From Pseudomonas orientalis (GTDB taxonomy: Bacteria; Pseudomonadota; Gammaproteobacteria; Pseudomonadales; Pseudomonadaceae), in the NCBI RefSeq assembly GCF_022807995.1, contig NZ_CP094351.1:2077001-2141000 (forward strand): a stretch of 64,000 bases of DNA, read 5' to 3'. A model generated the notes under the pieces. It was not told the origin of the DNA. It worked only from the letters and a program-made list of their open reading frames with translations, and did not search any database. Shown here in pieces: positions 38,304 through 47,420 of the stretch (positions are counted from its first letter, which is position 1; each line of letters begins with the position of its first letter). The position numbers and the translations under genes were made by a program.

Positions 38304-38669
38304 ATGAGTGGAATCGGTTCGCGTTTAAGGCAAGAAAGAGAGCGACTTGGCCTGTCGCAAAAAGTTTTTGGTGAAATTGGAGGCGTTGAAGCTAACGCGC
38401 AAGGCAAATACGAAAGCGGTGGGCGTGCGCCCAAGGCCGACTATTTGTCTCGTGTGGCCGAAAGAGGCGTGGATATCCTGTACGTGTTGACCGGGACTGC
38501 CACGCCGATTCAACTGGAAAATCTGAGCGAGCTTGAAGAAAAAGTACTGGTGGATTACCGGGCAATGTTCAAGGAAGACCAGGATGCAATTCGCCGCCTG
38601 ACGTCGACCCTGGCCGAGCATTCCCTTTCTCGCAATGGAAAAACCAAGCCGCATCCGCAGGATTCCTGA
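38304..38669 (+). CDS. XRE-family phage-type repressor
   Basis: 121-residue repressor: HTH at about residues 4-60 (IGSRLRQERERLGLSQKVFGEIGGVEANAQGKYESG... DYLSRVAERGVDILYVLTG) and a short tail LEEKVLVDYRAMFKEDQDAIRRL. There is no S24 peptidase domain, so it would not self-cleave in the SOS response. Start taken at MSGIGSRL; the longer reading from 38190 overlaps the divergent gene. It likely binds the dyad at 38240-38252. Confidence 0.8.
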   Translation: MSGIGSRLRQERERLGLSQKVFGEIGGVEANAQGKYESGGRAPKADYLSRVAERGVDILYVLTGTATPIQLENLSELEEKVLVDYRAMFKEDQDAIRRLTSTLAEHSLSRNGKTKPHPQDS

Positions 38670-38821
38670 CCTTTTGCCCAGCAAATTCGGCCGTCCACCG
38701 ACTGGGGGACGCGTGCCGAGCGGTCAAACTCCATATATATGACGTCAGCGGCTAGGTCTAAACCCAGGTTTTTTGCTAAGGTGTTCAGCAACCTATAAAG
38801 ACCATATCGCGAGGTGTCTGC

Positions 38822-39463
38822 TTGATTAGGGTGCTAGTAGTCGATGACCATGATCTCGTTCGTACAGGCATTACACGAATGCTGGCTGACATCGATGGCC
38901 TGCAAGTAGTCGGCCAGGCCGAGTCGGGGGAGGAGTCTCTGATCAAGGCCCGGGAGTTGAAGCCCGATGTGGTGCTGATGGACGTCAAGATGCCGGGGAT
39001 CGGCGGTCTGGGCGCCACGACCAAATTATTGCGCAGCCATCCGGATATCAAGGTTGTGGTGGTGACCGTGTGCGAGGAGGACCCATTCCCTACACGTCTC
39101 TTGCAGGCGGGGGCCGCTGGTTACCTCACCAAAGGCGCCGGCCTTTCGGAGATGGTGCAAGCGATTCGCCTGGTTTTTGCGGGTCAGCGCTACATCAGCC
39201 CGCAGATTGCCCAGCAGTTGGCCATCAAATCTTTCCAGCCTACCAGCGACTCTCCGTTCGACGCGCTATCGGAGCGGGAAATCCAGATCGCCTTGATGAT
39301 CGTCGGTTGCCAGAAGGTGCAGTCGATTTCCGATAAGCTGTGCCTGTCGCCCAAGACCGTGAACACCTACCGCTACCGTATCTTCGAGAAACTCGCCATC
39401 AGCAGTGATGTTGAGTTGACCCTGCTCGCGGTACGCCACGGCATGGTGGACGCCAGCGCCTGA
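38822..39463 (+). CDS. gacA: Global response regulator GacA
   Basis: 213-residue UvrY/GacA regulator: receiver with Asp54 in [12 protein letters not shown], and a C-terminal LuxR HTH ([43 protein letters not shown]). It works with the GacS kinase (elsewhere) to switch on rsm small RNAs and secondary metabolism. The start is TTG 38822 behind GCGAGGTG, the known uncommon start of Pseudomonas gacA. uvrC follows after one base, and the two are co-transcribed. Confidence 0.97.
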   Translation: MIRVLVVDDHDLVRTGITRMLADIDGLQVVGQAESGEESLIKARELKPDVVLMDVKMPGIGGLGATTKLLRSHPDIKVVVVTVCEEDPFPTRLLQAGAAGYLTKGAGLSEMVQAIRLVFAGQRYISPQIAQQLAIKSFQPTSDSPFDALSEREIQIALMIVGCQKVQSISDKLCLSPKTVNTYRYRIFEKLAISSDVELTLLAVRHGMVDASA

Positions 39464-39464
39464 C

Positions 39465-41288
39465 ATGACCACACCGTTTGATTCAAGTGCCTTTCTCTCG
39501 ACGTGCAGCGGCCGCCCCGGCGTTTATCGCATGTTCGACAGCGAGGCGCGCCTGCTGTATGTAGGCAAAGCCAAGAACCTGAAAAACCGTCTGGCGAGTT
39601 ACTTTCGCAAGACCGGTCTTGCGCCGAAAACCGCCGCCCTGGTTGCACGTATCGCCCAGGTCGAAACCACCATCACCGCCAATGAAACCGAAGCGTTGCT
39701 GCTTGAGCAGACGCTGATCAAGGAATGGCGGCCGCCTTACAACATCCTGCTACGTGACGATAAATCCTACCCTTACGTATTTTTATCGGACGGCAACTTC
39801 CCGCGCCTGAGCATTCACCGCGGGGCAAAAAAGCAGAAGGGCAAGTACTTCGGTCCTTACCCCAGCGCCGGGGCGATTCGTGAAAGCCTGAGCCTGCTGC
39901 AAAAAACCTTTTTTGTGCGCCAGTGCGAAGACAGCTTCTACAAGAACCGCACACGGCCGTGCCTGCAATACCAGATCAAGCGCTGCAAGGCGCCCTGCGT
40001 GGGCCTGGTGGAACCTGCGGAGTACGCCGAGGATGTGCGCCACTCGGTGATGTTCCTCGAAGGGCGCAGCAACGCGCTCACCGATGAGCTCTCTGGAGCC
40101 ATGGAGCTGGCCGCCAGCACCCTGGATTTCGAAAAGGCTGCCGAGCTTCGTGACCAGATCTCCCTGCTGCGCCGTGTTCAGGACCAGCAAAGCATGGAAG
40201 GCGGCACCGGTGACGTCGACGTGATCGCCGCATTCGTCAACCCGGGCGGCGCCTGTGTGCACCTGATCAGCGTACGAGGCGGGCGGGTACTGGGCAGCAA
40301 GAACTTCTTCCCGCAGACCGGGATCGACGAAGACGTCTCCGAGGTCATGGCGGCGTTCCTCGGCCAGTACTATGTGAGCAGCCCCGAGCGCGACCTGCCT
40401 TCGGAGCTTATCGTCAACGTGGTCCACGAAGATTTCCCGACCCTGATCGAGGCGATCCACGAACTGCGCGGTCGCGAGCTGGACATCAGCCATCGCGTTC
40501 GCGGCACCCGTGCCCGCTGGCAACAATTGGCCGTGACCAACGCCGAGCAGGCCCTGGGCGCACGCCTGGCCAATCGACAGCACGTTGCCGCACGCTTTGA
40601 ATCGCTGGCCGAGGTGCTCAACCTGGACGAGCCACCGCAGCGCCTGGAGTGCTATGACATCAGCCACTCCAGCGGCGAGGCCACCGTCGCTTCCTGCGTG
40701 GTGTTCGGCCCCGAAGGCCCGATCAAGGCCGATTATCGGCGCTACAACATCGAAGGCGTCACCGCCGGCGATGACTACGCCGCCATGCACCAGGCGCTCA
40801 TGCGGCGCTTCAGCAAGTTGAAGGACGGGGAGGGCAAGTTGCCCGATATCCTCCTGGTCGACGGCGGCAAGGGCCAGTTATCCATGGCCCGCGACGTCCT
40901 CAACGAACTGGCCGTGCCCGACCTGATCCTGCTTGGCGTGGCCAAGGGCGCCACGCGCAAGGCCGGTTTCGAGACGCTGTACTTGAATGATGCCGCCCAT
41001 GAGTTCACCTTGAAGGGCGACTCCCCAGCGCTGCACCTGATTCAACAGATCCGTGATGAAGCCCACCGCTTCGCCATTACCGGTCACCGTGCGCGTCGCG
41101 GCAAAACCCGACGAACCTCAACCCTGGAAGGCGTCGCAGGGGTCGGGCCGACGCGGCGTCGCGACTTGCTTAAACATTTTGGTGGCTTGCAGGAGCTCTC
41201 CCGTGCCAGCATTGACGAAATAGCCAAAGCACCCGGTATCAGTAAAAAGCTCGCTGAATTGATTTATGCCAATCTGCACAGCGAATAG
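39465..41288 (+). CDS. uvrC: Excinuclease ABC subunit C
   Basis: 607-residue nucleotide-excision-repair nuclease that makes both incisions with UvrB. Domains: GIY-YIG nuclease at 17-95 ([25 protein letters not shown]), UVR motif near 205-235 ([13 protein letters not shown]), RNase H-like 5' nuclease ([18 protein letters not shown]) and a C-terminal helix-hairpin-helix ([18 protein letters not shown]). Full length. Conserved gacA-uvrC-pgsA operon. Confidence 0.97.
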   Translation: MTTPFDSSAFLSTCSGRPGVYRMFDSEARLLYVGKAKNLKNRLASYFRKTGLAPKTAALVARIAQVETTITANETEALLLEQTLIKEWRPPYNILLRDDKSYPYVFLSDGNFPRLSIHRGAKKQKGKYFGPYPSAGAIRESLSLLQKTFFVRQCEDSFYKNRTRPCLQYQIKRCKAPCVGLVEPAEYAEDVRHSVMFLEGRSNALTDELSGAMELAASTLDFEKAAELRDQISLLRRVQDQQSMEGGTGDVDVIAAFVNPGGACVHLISVRGGRVLGSKNFFPQTGIDEDVSEVMAAFLGQYYVSSPERDLPSELIVNVVHEDFPTLIEAIHELRGRELDISHRVRGTRARWQQLAVTNAEQALGARLANRQHVAARFESLAEVLNLDEPPQRLECYDISHSSGEATVASCVVFGPEGPIKADYRRYNIEGVTAGDDYAAMHQALMRRFSKLKDGEGKLPDILLVDGGKGQLSMARDVLNELAVPDLILLGVAKGATRKAGFETLYLNDAAHEFTLKGDSPALHLIQQIRDEAHRFAITGHRARRGKTRRTSTLEGVAGVGPTRRRDLLKHFGGLQELSRASIDEIAKAPGISKKLAELIYANLHSE

Positions 41289-41320
41289 AATGCCTTCTCA
41301 CCTCGTAGCCAGTTGTGCCG

Positions 41321-41881
41321 ATGAATATCCCTAATCTGATCACCGTTCTACGCGTTCTGCTTATCCCGATCTTCATTTTGTTGTTCTATTTGCCCTATGA
41401 ATGGAGCTACGTCGCGTCCAGTTCGGTATTCGCCTTTGCCGCCGCCACCGACTGGCTCGACGGCTACCTGGCCCGCCGCCTGGAACAGAGCACGCCCTTC
41501 GGTGCGTTCCTGGACCCCGTGGCCGACAAACTCATGGTCGCCGTGGCCCTGGTGCTATTGGTGCAGGAGCACGGCAACCTGTGGTTGACCCTGCCGGCCG
41601 CCGTCATCATTGGCCGCGAGATCGTCGTTTCGGCCCTGCGCGAATGGATGGCCGAAATCGGCGCCCGCGCCCATGTCGCCGTCTCCAACATGGGCAAATG
41701 GAAAACTGCCGCGCAAATGCTCGCGCTGGTCATCCTGCTGGCCAACCCGTCGGACTTCTCATTCTGGGTGCTGACCGGCTACGCCTTGCTACTGGTCGCG
41801 GCGGGCCTGACGCTCTGGTCCATGCTGCAATACCTGCGCGCCGCCTGGCCTCACCTGCGCACCACCGTTGAAAAGAAATAA
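41321..41881 (+). CDS. pgsA: CDP-diacylglycerol-glycerol-3-phosphate phosphatidyltransferase
   Basis: 186-residue inner-membrane enzyme making phosphatidylglycerophosphate. The CDP-alcohol phosphatidyltransferase motif is complete: D-G-Y-L-A-R-R ... G-A-F-L-D-P-V-A-D (about residues 50-72), with several TM segments. ATG 41321 ([12 protein letters not shown]) is the family start; a GTG two codons upstream is in frame. Last protein gene of the gacA-uvrC-pgsA group, followed by tRNA-Gly. Confidence 0.96.
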   Translation: MNIPNLITVLRVLLIPIFILLFYLPYEWSYVASSSVFAFAAATDWLDGYLARRLEQSTPFGAFLDPVADKLMVAVALVLLVQEHGNLWLTLPAAVIIGREIVVSALREWMAEIGARAHVAVSNMGKWKTAAQMLALVILLANPSDFSFWVLTGYALLLVAAGLTLWSMLQYLRAAWPHLRTTVEKK

Positions 41882-41941
41882 AACTTTTTTGAATCAAGGG
41901 GTTGACGGGTGCCGAGGATTCTATAGAATGCGCATCACCAA

Positions 41942-42017
<76 letters not shown>

Positions 42018-42029
42018 AGCATTGAAGAA

Positions 42030-42053
42030 AAAGCCACTCTAACGAGTGGCTTT
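42030..42053 (+). terminator. Rho-independent terminator of tRNA-Gly
   Basis: AAAGCCACTC / GAGTGGCTTT with a four-base loop and a T8 run (42051-42058). Confidence 0.92.
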
Positions 42054-42077
42054 TTTTTGCCTGTGATTTATGGAATA

Positions 42078-42091
42078 GACGCCTGGGCGTC
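42078..42091 (+). terminator. Second terminator hairpin
   Basis: GACGCC-TG-GGCGTC followed by T7; tandem backup for the preceding terminator. Confidence 0.65.
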
Positions 42092-42117
42092 TTTTTTTGT
42101 GTGCAAAACCAGGGGGC

Positions 42118-42402
42118 TCAGGGTGATCCGGTAAGACTCAAATTCGCATTGTTACTGGATTCGCGCAGTTCACCTGTCGCCAAGCCAGCTACTGTTTGTT
42201 CGTCTTCCCGGTGTGCATCGACCTTTTGGTCATGCATCACTTCTGGCACCGATAATCCTGAGTCACGGTGGTTTCCAGGCAGTGGACTTGCCCCATCATG
42301 CGACAGCAGCAGTTCGCCTTCATCGGCCTCAAACCCGACAACCTTCCTGTCCTGGCAACTGCTTGAAAAGGCCTCTCTGCGTGATGCGCCCCCAATGCTC
42401 AC
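42118..42402 (-). CDS. Hypothetical protein of accessory region
   Basis: 94-residue frame from GTG 42402, hydrophilic, with no domain recognised and no good Shine-Dalgarno. Composition (AT-richer, Ser/Glu-rich) differs from the core genes. It may be a remnant of a mobile-element gene. Low confidence. Confidence 0.35.
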   Translation of the reverse strand: MSIGGASRREAFSSSCQDRKVVGFEADEGELLLSHDGASPLPGNHRDSGLSVPEVMHDQKVDAHREDEQTVAGLATGELRESSNNANLSLTGSP

Positions 42403-42514
42403 CCGAAGAAGCTATGCGACATGGGAATTGGACCCCGTGAACGCGATGTTTATACTCAGTGAACCTGTATTGTGAAAGGGCAAAAAACACATGGAGCTAC
42501 ACAAGGAGCAAGGA

Positions 42515-42802
42515 ATGGTCTACGCCCAAGGGAAGGAAGTGCGGACAGGGCGACGATCAACGACGCTTCGCGCTGCCAGCGCGGAATGTTCCGGCGTGCG
42601 TCTGTGGGTATTGTTGTCGGAGTGCAAGATCGCGCCAATGGATTTCGCGCTATTTCTTAAGATCAACCCCCAGCGGCTGACCAATTGGTTTTCACGCGGC
42701 ATCCCACACTCGCAGCTCGATGGGATCGCAGGACTGTTGAGCGTTAATGCACAGTGGCTGGAAACAGGGGCTGGGGAAAAATTCCCGGCGACAAGCGAGT
42801 AG
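42515..42802 (+). CDS. Small helix-turn-helix protein
   Basis: 95-residue protein whose second half reads as a repressor-type HTH: IAPMDFALFLKINPQRLTNWFSRGIPHSQLDGIAGLLSVNAQWLETG. ATG 42515 follows AAGGAGC at six bases and is preferred to 42491. A TGTTTATACTCA box, repeated at 45051, lies 57 bases upstream and may belong to its promoter. Phage-derived regulator in a decayed island; targets unknown. Confidence 0.6.
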   Translation: MVYAQGKEVRTGRRSTTLRAASAECSGVRLWVLLSECKIAPMDFALFLKINPQRLTNWFSRGIPHSQLDGIAGLLSVNAQWLETGAGEKFPATSE

Positions 42803-43027
42803 CGAAGCCCTGCGGGAGCACATAGCAGAGAGCCCCCGACAGGCGGGGGCTCAAGGTCTGCAACAGCAGGATTCCCCAACCGCAGGGTGGGCGTCCCTTG
42901 GGATGACGAAAGTGATGAAGGTATGACGTGGCCAATGCGCCGTTGACGCACTGCGGTCTTTGACTAGGACTTGGCGGCGGGTGTCTGTCAAATCGCATCA
43001 GGCACATGCCGGCTTTATGGCCGGTAG
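42803..43027. other. Intergenic; hairpin at 42830-42852
   Basis: No gene seen. GAGCCCCC / GGGGGCTC around GACAGGC forms a stable hairpin just after the HTH gene, likely its transcript end although no T-run follows. Confidence 0.45.
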
Positions 43028-43320
43028 TCAGTACTCGTCCAGCAGGAAAACCGCCGTAAGGTTCCGGTCCGCTTCCGTGAAGACACAGAGGTCCGACCCG
43101 TCACTGATGACATAGGACGACAGCAGGTAACCGCCAAGTTCCAGAGCCGCGTCGTTGTAGCGCCGATGCTCTGCGCGCGCATCGCCCCAGCCGCCGCAGA
43201 TGTGCCGGCGCACGTAGGGCAGTGGGTCGAGCAGATCCTGTCGGATCAGGTGTCGACACAGCGAGAGATGGTCAGGCCACCGAAGGGAAATCGTGGCTGA
43301 AGGGTGAAGAAGGCGGACAT
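43028..43320 (-). pseudogene. ICE/plasmid-type small gene, frameshifted
   Basis: From ATG 43320 the frame reads MSAFFTLQPRFPFGGLTIS..VDT and stops. One added base at about 43249 continues it as LIRQDLLDPLPYVRRHICGGWGD, then ELGGYLLSSYVISDGSDLCVFTEADRNLTAVFLLDEY split over the tail. The pattern FxLGx..TP..(R)HxxGDWG...SAY...D...WxITEADRxxTTxLLPEEY is familiar from small proteins of integrative elements and plasmids. Total length 293 bases is one short of a whole number of codons. Function of the family unknown. Confidence 0.6.
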
Positions 43321-43541
43321 GGGGATGCGCAGTTCCTCCACGGCGATGGGGCTTCGTACTCTAGCAAGGTAGACCGTTTCGACGGCGAGGTCGCGGTCAC
43401 AATCACGCACCTGATGGCGTTGCTTGTGGGGTCGGCAGGCGTGCTTTGGCTGGGTAGGAAAGTTCCATGGGGCCGGCTCTTGGCAACGTGTTCAGCCCCG
43501 CAGGTACTTCATCGTTCGCTGACCCATGACGGTGTCACTTG

Positions 43542-43733
43542 TTACGGGTGAGGGCGTTCGGCCCCGCTGGTTTCCTTGACCGCATACAACAGGCAGCGTA
43601 CCGCTTCACGATCCTCATCCGACAATGAGCGGTAGTAGTGGATCAAGCGCTCTTCTTCTCGATTGATTTGGCGGGGCCGCAGGGATGTGCCGGGGGCGGT
43701 GCGTAATGAGGGAAAAAACGAAGTATTTAGCAT
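43542..43733 (-). CDS. Small protein, orphan repressor-tail motif (copy 1)
   Basis: 63-residue protein with EEERLIHYYRSLSDEDREAVRCLLYAVKE. This E-x-x-LI-x-Y-R-x-LS-x-x-DR-x-A motif usually forms the C-terminal tail of XRE-type repressors (compare LEEKVLVDYRAMFKEDQDAIRRL in the repressor at 38304), but no HTH precedes it here. A paralogue lies 250 bases upstream on the same strand. The Shine-Dalgarno is weak. Confidence 0.5.
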   Translation of the reverse strand: MLNTSFFPSLRTAPGTSLRPRQINREEERLIHYYRSLSDEDREAVRCLLYAVKETSGAERPHP

Positions 43734-43984
43734 GACCCTATTTCTTTATGAGATGAATGGAGACATGGGCTTCTTGCCCGGAACAACTGAATACATAACG
43801 TTTATTGTAAGAAAGAGCTCGTCATTTTCCGTGACTGCTGAGTTTTTCAGAAGGGGCTGTCGGAAGGGCTTGGCAACGATGTAGGAGCGATCTTTCAAAC
43901 CCGGTTGAATGAAGGTGCGATTGAGCGAAGAGCCCGTCAAACTGGGATCCCTGGTCAGATTGGCGGTTGGGAGGTACGAGTCTG
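43734..43984. other. No convincing gene
   Basis: Short frames exist on both strands (for example minus 43746-43988), but none has a ribosome site plus recognisable composition. AT-richer than flanks. Confidence 0.4.
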
Positions 43985-44161
43985 TCAAAAACGGGACACC
44001 TCCTTGAAGGCGCAGGTCAAATAGCGCATCGCCACCCGGTCGGTTTCCGATAGCGTGCGGAAGTGTTCAATCAAACGTGCTTCTTCATCTGTGAGGACGC
44101 GCAGCCGGCGCCTCGGCCAGAACACAAAAATCAGTTGTGAAACATTTTTGGTCGATGGCAT
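43985..44161 (-). CDS. Small protein, orphan repressor-tail motif (copy 2)
   Basis: 58-residue paralogue of the preceding small protein: DEEARLIEHFRTLSETDRVAMRYLTCAFKEVS. ATG 44161 follows AGAGGACAAGG; an in-frame ATG at 44191 is possible. The N-terminal third differs between the two copies, so the shared part is the tail motif. Tandem duplication in the post-tRNA island. Confidence 0.55.
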   Translation of the reverse strand: MPSTKNVSQLIFVFWPRRRLRVLTDEEARLIEHFRTLSETDRVAMRYLTCAFKEVSRF

Positions 44162-44204
44162 GAGCCTTGTCCTCTCTTGCGGGAAAAGCAACTGGTCGTG
44201 TGCT

Positions 44205-44438
44205 GTGCGCGGCCGGCACCGCAGTGGTCAGCAGTTCAACCGCGCCAAGGCCTGCGCTGTCGCGGGCCTCATCGCAGGTCTGTTGGTGTGGTTCTTCGGC
44301 TTTATGGTGATTGGCGGGGAGTGGTTCTTGATGTGGCAATCCCAGGAATGGAATGGCCAGAACGCAGCATTCAAATTCTATGCAGCCATTTTGGGTGTGC
44401 TGGTGTTTCTCAATCAGCCGGATGCGGATTGCGATTGA
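44205..44438 (+). CDS. Small membrane protein
   Basis: 77-residue product if started at GTG 44205 (in-frame ATG at 44160 would overlap the divergent small gene). Two hydrophobic segments: ACAVAGLIAGLLVWFFGFMVIGG region (split here) and FYAAILGVLVFL, with an aromatic amphipathic stretch between. No family recognised; holin-like size. Start uncertain, no clear Shine-Dalgarno. Confidence 0.45.
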   Translation: MRGRHRSGQQFNRAKACAVAGLIAGLLVWFFGFMVIGGEWFLMWQSQEWNGQNAAFKFYAAILGVLVFLNQPDADCD

Positions 44439-44492
44439 AACGCTTCATGCCTAAATAGCCGGTGCGCGCGCTGCCCGCACCGGATGGTGGAT

Positions 44493-44792
44493 TTACTTCG
44501 TGCAGGTCAATCGCGAGTACGTCGGTGGCTCAAGCAGGATGCCCGGGGTCATGAACGTTGAGCAGTTGAACACACGTCCCTTCGCGGTCGTGGCTTTGAA
44601 TGTCAGTTCAGCGCCGCCCAGGAAGTCTTCCTTGCCTTTGGTGACCGGGCCCATGGTCAGCTCATCCGTGGAGGCCAGGCCGATCGTTTCGGCGGTGACT
44701 TTGTGTATCTGCAGAACGTTGGGGTTCGTGGCGCAGCCTGTCAGCAGGGCGGCCGCTGCAAGCAATAGAATCGCGGTTGAGGTTTTGATCAC
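44493..44792 (-). CDS. Small lipoprotein
   Basis: 99-residue lipoprotein: signal peptide with lipobox LLTGC (Cys20), then a short periplasmic domain with two cysteines (FNCSTF, LTCTK) that could form a disulphide. GTG 44792 follows AAGGAA at seven bases. No family named. Single gene at the end of the accessory stretch. Confidence 0.7.
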   Translation of the reverse strand: MIKTSTAILLLAAAALLTGCATNPNVLQIHKVTAETIGLASTDELTMGPVTKGKEDFLGGAELTFKATTAKGRVFNCSTFMTPGILLEPPTYSRLTCTK

Positions 44793-45279
44793 TGGGTGTT
44801 TCCTTGCAAGTGGTGGCGACAGGGAGCGGGGATTTGAGCTACGTGCCGACTTTGGAGTCTTAAAGGGGACAGGGATTTACCCTACGGCTGCGGAGTCTAG
44901 GGGCGCATAATTGCTCCCACAATTACCCGGATGAAATCGAGACCGAACCCACGGCAGAGTGTTCTGGAGCTGAAGGAAATCGGCTACAGCAGGGGGCCGT
45001 CGCGTGGGGGGTTGGGCTTTGCAGTCTAGGATTGGACCTGATCGACGCCCTGTTTATACTCAATGAGCGCGCCAAACCCGCAGGTATCTCCTTGTTCGCT
45101 GAACCATGACGGCACCACGTTAGGAGGTGAGGGCGTTCATCTGACGTTCACGCTTGAACACCACGCGATATATCCGATACTCCACGCTATTGCGGCTTTA
45201 CTCGTATCTATCTATTCCTCCAGCGATGATTCACTCCCTAGGCTGGCTGCTTCGACAGCTACCTTTGAAGAGTGACTTC
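44793..45279. other. Intergenic with decayed duplicated pieces
   Basis: No supported gene. It contains AAAGGGGACAGGGATTTACC (44863-44882), similar to sequence commonly found beside REP-associated transposases; the TGTTTATACTCA box (45051-45062) also seen at 42447; and a 60-base segment at about 45078-45138 that closely matches 43498-43560, the 3' end of the first orphan-tail gene. A 32-codon frame at 44932 is not supported. Confidence 0.5.
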
Positions 45280-47328
45280 ATGTCTGAAAACAACCCACTG
45301 CTACAGCCCTACGACTTGCCACCGTTCTCAGCCATCCGGGCAGAACACCTGGTGCCCGCTGTTGAGCAGATCATCACTGAAAGCCGCAACGCCACCGCCA
45401 CGATCATTGCCAGTCAGGCGCCATTTCCCACCTGGGACGACCTGGTGCAAGCAGTGGAGGCGTTGGAGGCTCGCCTGGATGGCATTGTCAACATCATTGA
45501 GCTGCTTGACTCCCACCCCCAAGGGGCGACATGGGCGCTGGCATCACACCGCAGTTATGAGCTGGCAATGCAGTACAGGGTTGAGTTGGCTGAGAACAAC
45601 GATCTGTATCAGCTCCACCGACAACTTGCCAATAGCCCGATCGCGGCCCTTTTCAATGAACAACGCCAAAGCGCGCTGCGTAAAATATTGCGCAAGTACC
45701 ACTTGGCCGGTCTTGATCTTTCTCCTGAGAAGCAGCTACGGCTCAAAGCGTTGAACCTGCAAATCGATGAGTTCAGTCAGGAGTTCCTGCGCCGTGTAAG
45801 AGACTCCCGCGATGCATGGCGCAAGCACATTCAAGACAAGGCGCTGCTGAGCGGAATGCCTGACGCAGCGTTGGCACGCATGGCGGTCACGGCTCGGGAC
45901 GCAGGCCTGGATGGCTGGTTATTAACCCTTTGCGAGCAGTCCTTTCTAGACGTGATGAGTTACGCCGACCATCGAGCCTTGCGCCGGGAAATGATGGTGG
46001 CCTACTACAGCCGTGCCGTGGATATCGGTCCTGACGCCCTTGCCAACGACAATGAACGGGTCCTGACGGTGTTGCTCGACAGCCGTCACCAGAAAGCACA
46101 ATTGCTGGGCTATGCCAACTTCGCCGAGCTGGCGCTGGTGGAGCAAATGGCGGAGACGACCGATGAGGTCACTGCATTTCTGCATCAACAGATTGATCAG
46201 GCACGTACGACATTTGCCCATGAGAAACAACAACTGCAACGCTATGCGGCGCAACGGGGAGTCGATGCTCTGGAACCGTGGGATTACGACTTTTTCGCAG
46301 AAAAAATTCGCCAGGACGTGGCGGGGGTCTCCCAGGACGCAATGCGCAACTACTTCCCATTGGAAACGGTGCTGCAACGCTTGTGCACGTTCACCAAAAC
46401 GCTGTTCGGCGTTGAGCTGAATGAACAAACCACTGTCGATACCTGGCACCCGGATGTGCGGGTATTTGAACTCAGGGAGTACGCGGAGCCGATCGGACAT
46501 TTGTTTATTGACCCTTATCGCCGTGTGGCGGGTGGCGAGATTGGCGCCGCCATGGGTTTGCGCAATCACCGAATGACTGCCGAAGGGCGTCCACAACGGC
46601 CGATAGCCGTGCTTCGCAGCCAGTTGCCGCAACCTACGGGGGCCCAGCCTTGCTTGCTGGATCATCTGCAATTGAGGGTCTTATTGCATGAGTTCGGCCA
46701 CTGTCTGCAGCATTTGTTGACCGCCGCTCCGTACCGGGCGATTTCGGGTATGGGCCAATTAAGCCATGACACCACGGAATTTTTCGGCCAAGTGCTGGAG
46801 CAGTTCTGCTTTAGTCCGTCGTTCTTGATCTGTTTATCCGGCCATCCGCAGACGGGAGACCCCTTGCCTGACAAAATGGCTACTCAGATGAGCCGATTTG
46901 TTCACACCCAGACCAGTCAGGAAACCGCCAGTATCTTGCTCACGGGCCTCGTCGACTTCGAGTTGCACCGTACCTATGGCGACGGGCGCACACCTCATCA
47001 AGTTTTCACCCAGGCCAACGTTGAAATCGGGCATTTGCAATGGCCTGACGGCGCCCGCCCGATCAACAGCTTCGAACAACCGATGGGTCGCTATGGGGCC
47101 AAAATGTACTCCTACAGGTGGTCCGGTGTACTGGCCCGCCAGGCTTTTGAGCGGTTCGAGCGTGATGGCCTGTTCAACTCCGAGACCGGGAAGGCCTTTC
47201 GGGACGCTTTTATTACTGAAGGGGATACCCGGACGCTGCTCAATTCACTTGCGCTGTTTCGAGGGGAAGGCAAGCGATGCGCCGAACCTTCCAACGGGCA
47301 TGAAGCACGGGTGCATAGGCATATGTAG
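45280..47328 (+). CDS. M3-family zinc metallopeptidase (oligopeptidase A-like)
   Basis: 682-residue protein over the whole length of the PrlC/OpdA family: opening NPLLQPYDLPPFSAIRAEHLVPAVEQII, and the zinc site LLHEFGHCLQHLL (HExxH plus a downstream Glu). It is diverged from housekeeping PrlC: the conserved segment after HEFGH reads ISGMGQLSHDTTEFFGQVLEQF. The ATG at 45280 is preferred to the upstream in-frame codon at 45154. It hydrolyses short peptides in the cytoplasm. It is 92 bases upstream of the giant DUF6543-type gene on the same strand and may process its product (inference). Confidence 0.9.
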   Translation: MSENNPLLQPYDLPPFSAIRAEHLVPAVEQIITESRNATATIIASQAPFPTWDDLVQAVEALEARLDGIVNIIELLDSHPQGATWALASHRSYELAMQYRVELAENNDLYQLHRQLANSPIAALFNEQRQSALRKILRKYHLAGLDLSPEKQLRLKALNLQIDEFSQEFLRRVRDSRDAWRKHIQDKALLSGMPDAALARMAVTARDAGLDGWLLTLCEQSFLDVMSYADHRALRREMMVAYYSRAVDIGPDALANDNERVLTVLLDSRHQKAQLLGYANFAELALVEQMAETTDEVTAFLHQQIDQARTTFAHEKQQLQRYAAQRGVDALEPWDYDFFAEKIRQDVAGVSQDAMRNYFPLETVLQRLCTFTKTLFGVELNEQTTVDTWHPDVRVFELREYAEPIGHLFIDPYRRVAGGEIGAAMGLRNHRMTAEGRPQRPIAVLRSQLPQPTGAQPCLLDHLQLRVLLHEFGHCLQHLLTAAPYRAISGMGQLSHDTTEFFGQVLEQFCFSPSFLICLSGHPQTGDPLPDKMATQMSRFVHTQTSQETASILLTGLVDFELHRTYGDGRTPHQVFTQANVEIGHLQWPDGARPINSFEQPMGRYGAKMYSYRWSGVLARQAFERFERDGLFNSETGKAFRDAFITEGDTRTLLNSLALFRGEGKRCAEPSNGHEARVHRHM

Positions 47329-47420
47329 CTCCTCGGCTGAAACGTGAAGCGCCAGAGTGATCTTTTCCGATCACTCACCGCTGCTCAGTTCAGCAGCCAA
47401 TCCGGCATGGAGAGCATTCA

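Noticed and set aside
43746..43988. 80-codon minus-strand frame between the two small paralogues
   Set aside because: TTG start inside a promoter-like region, no domain, and overlapping plausible frames on the other strand.
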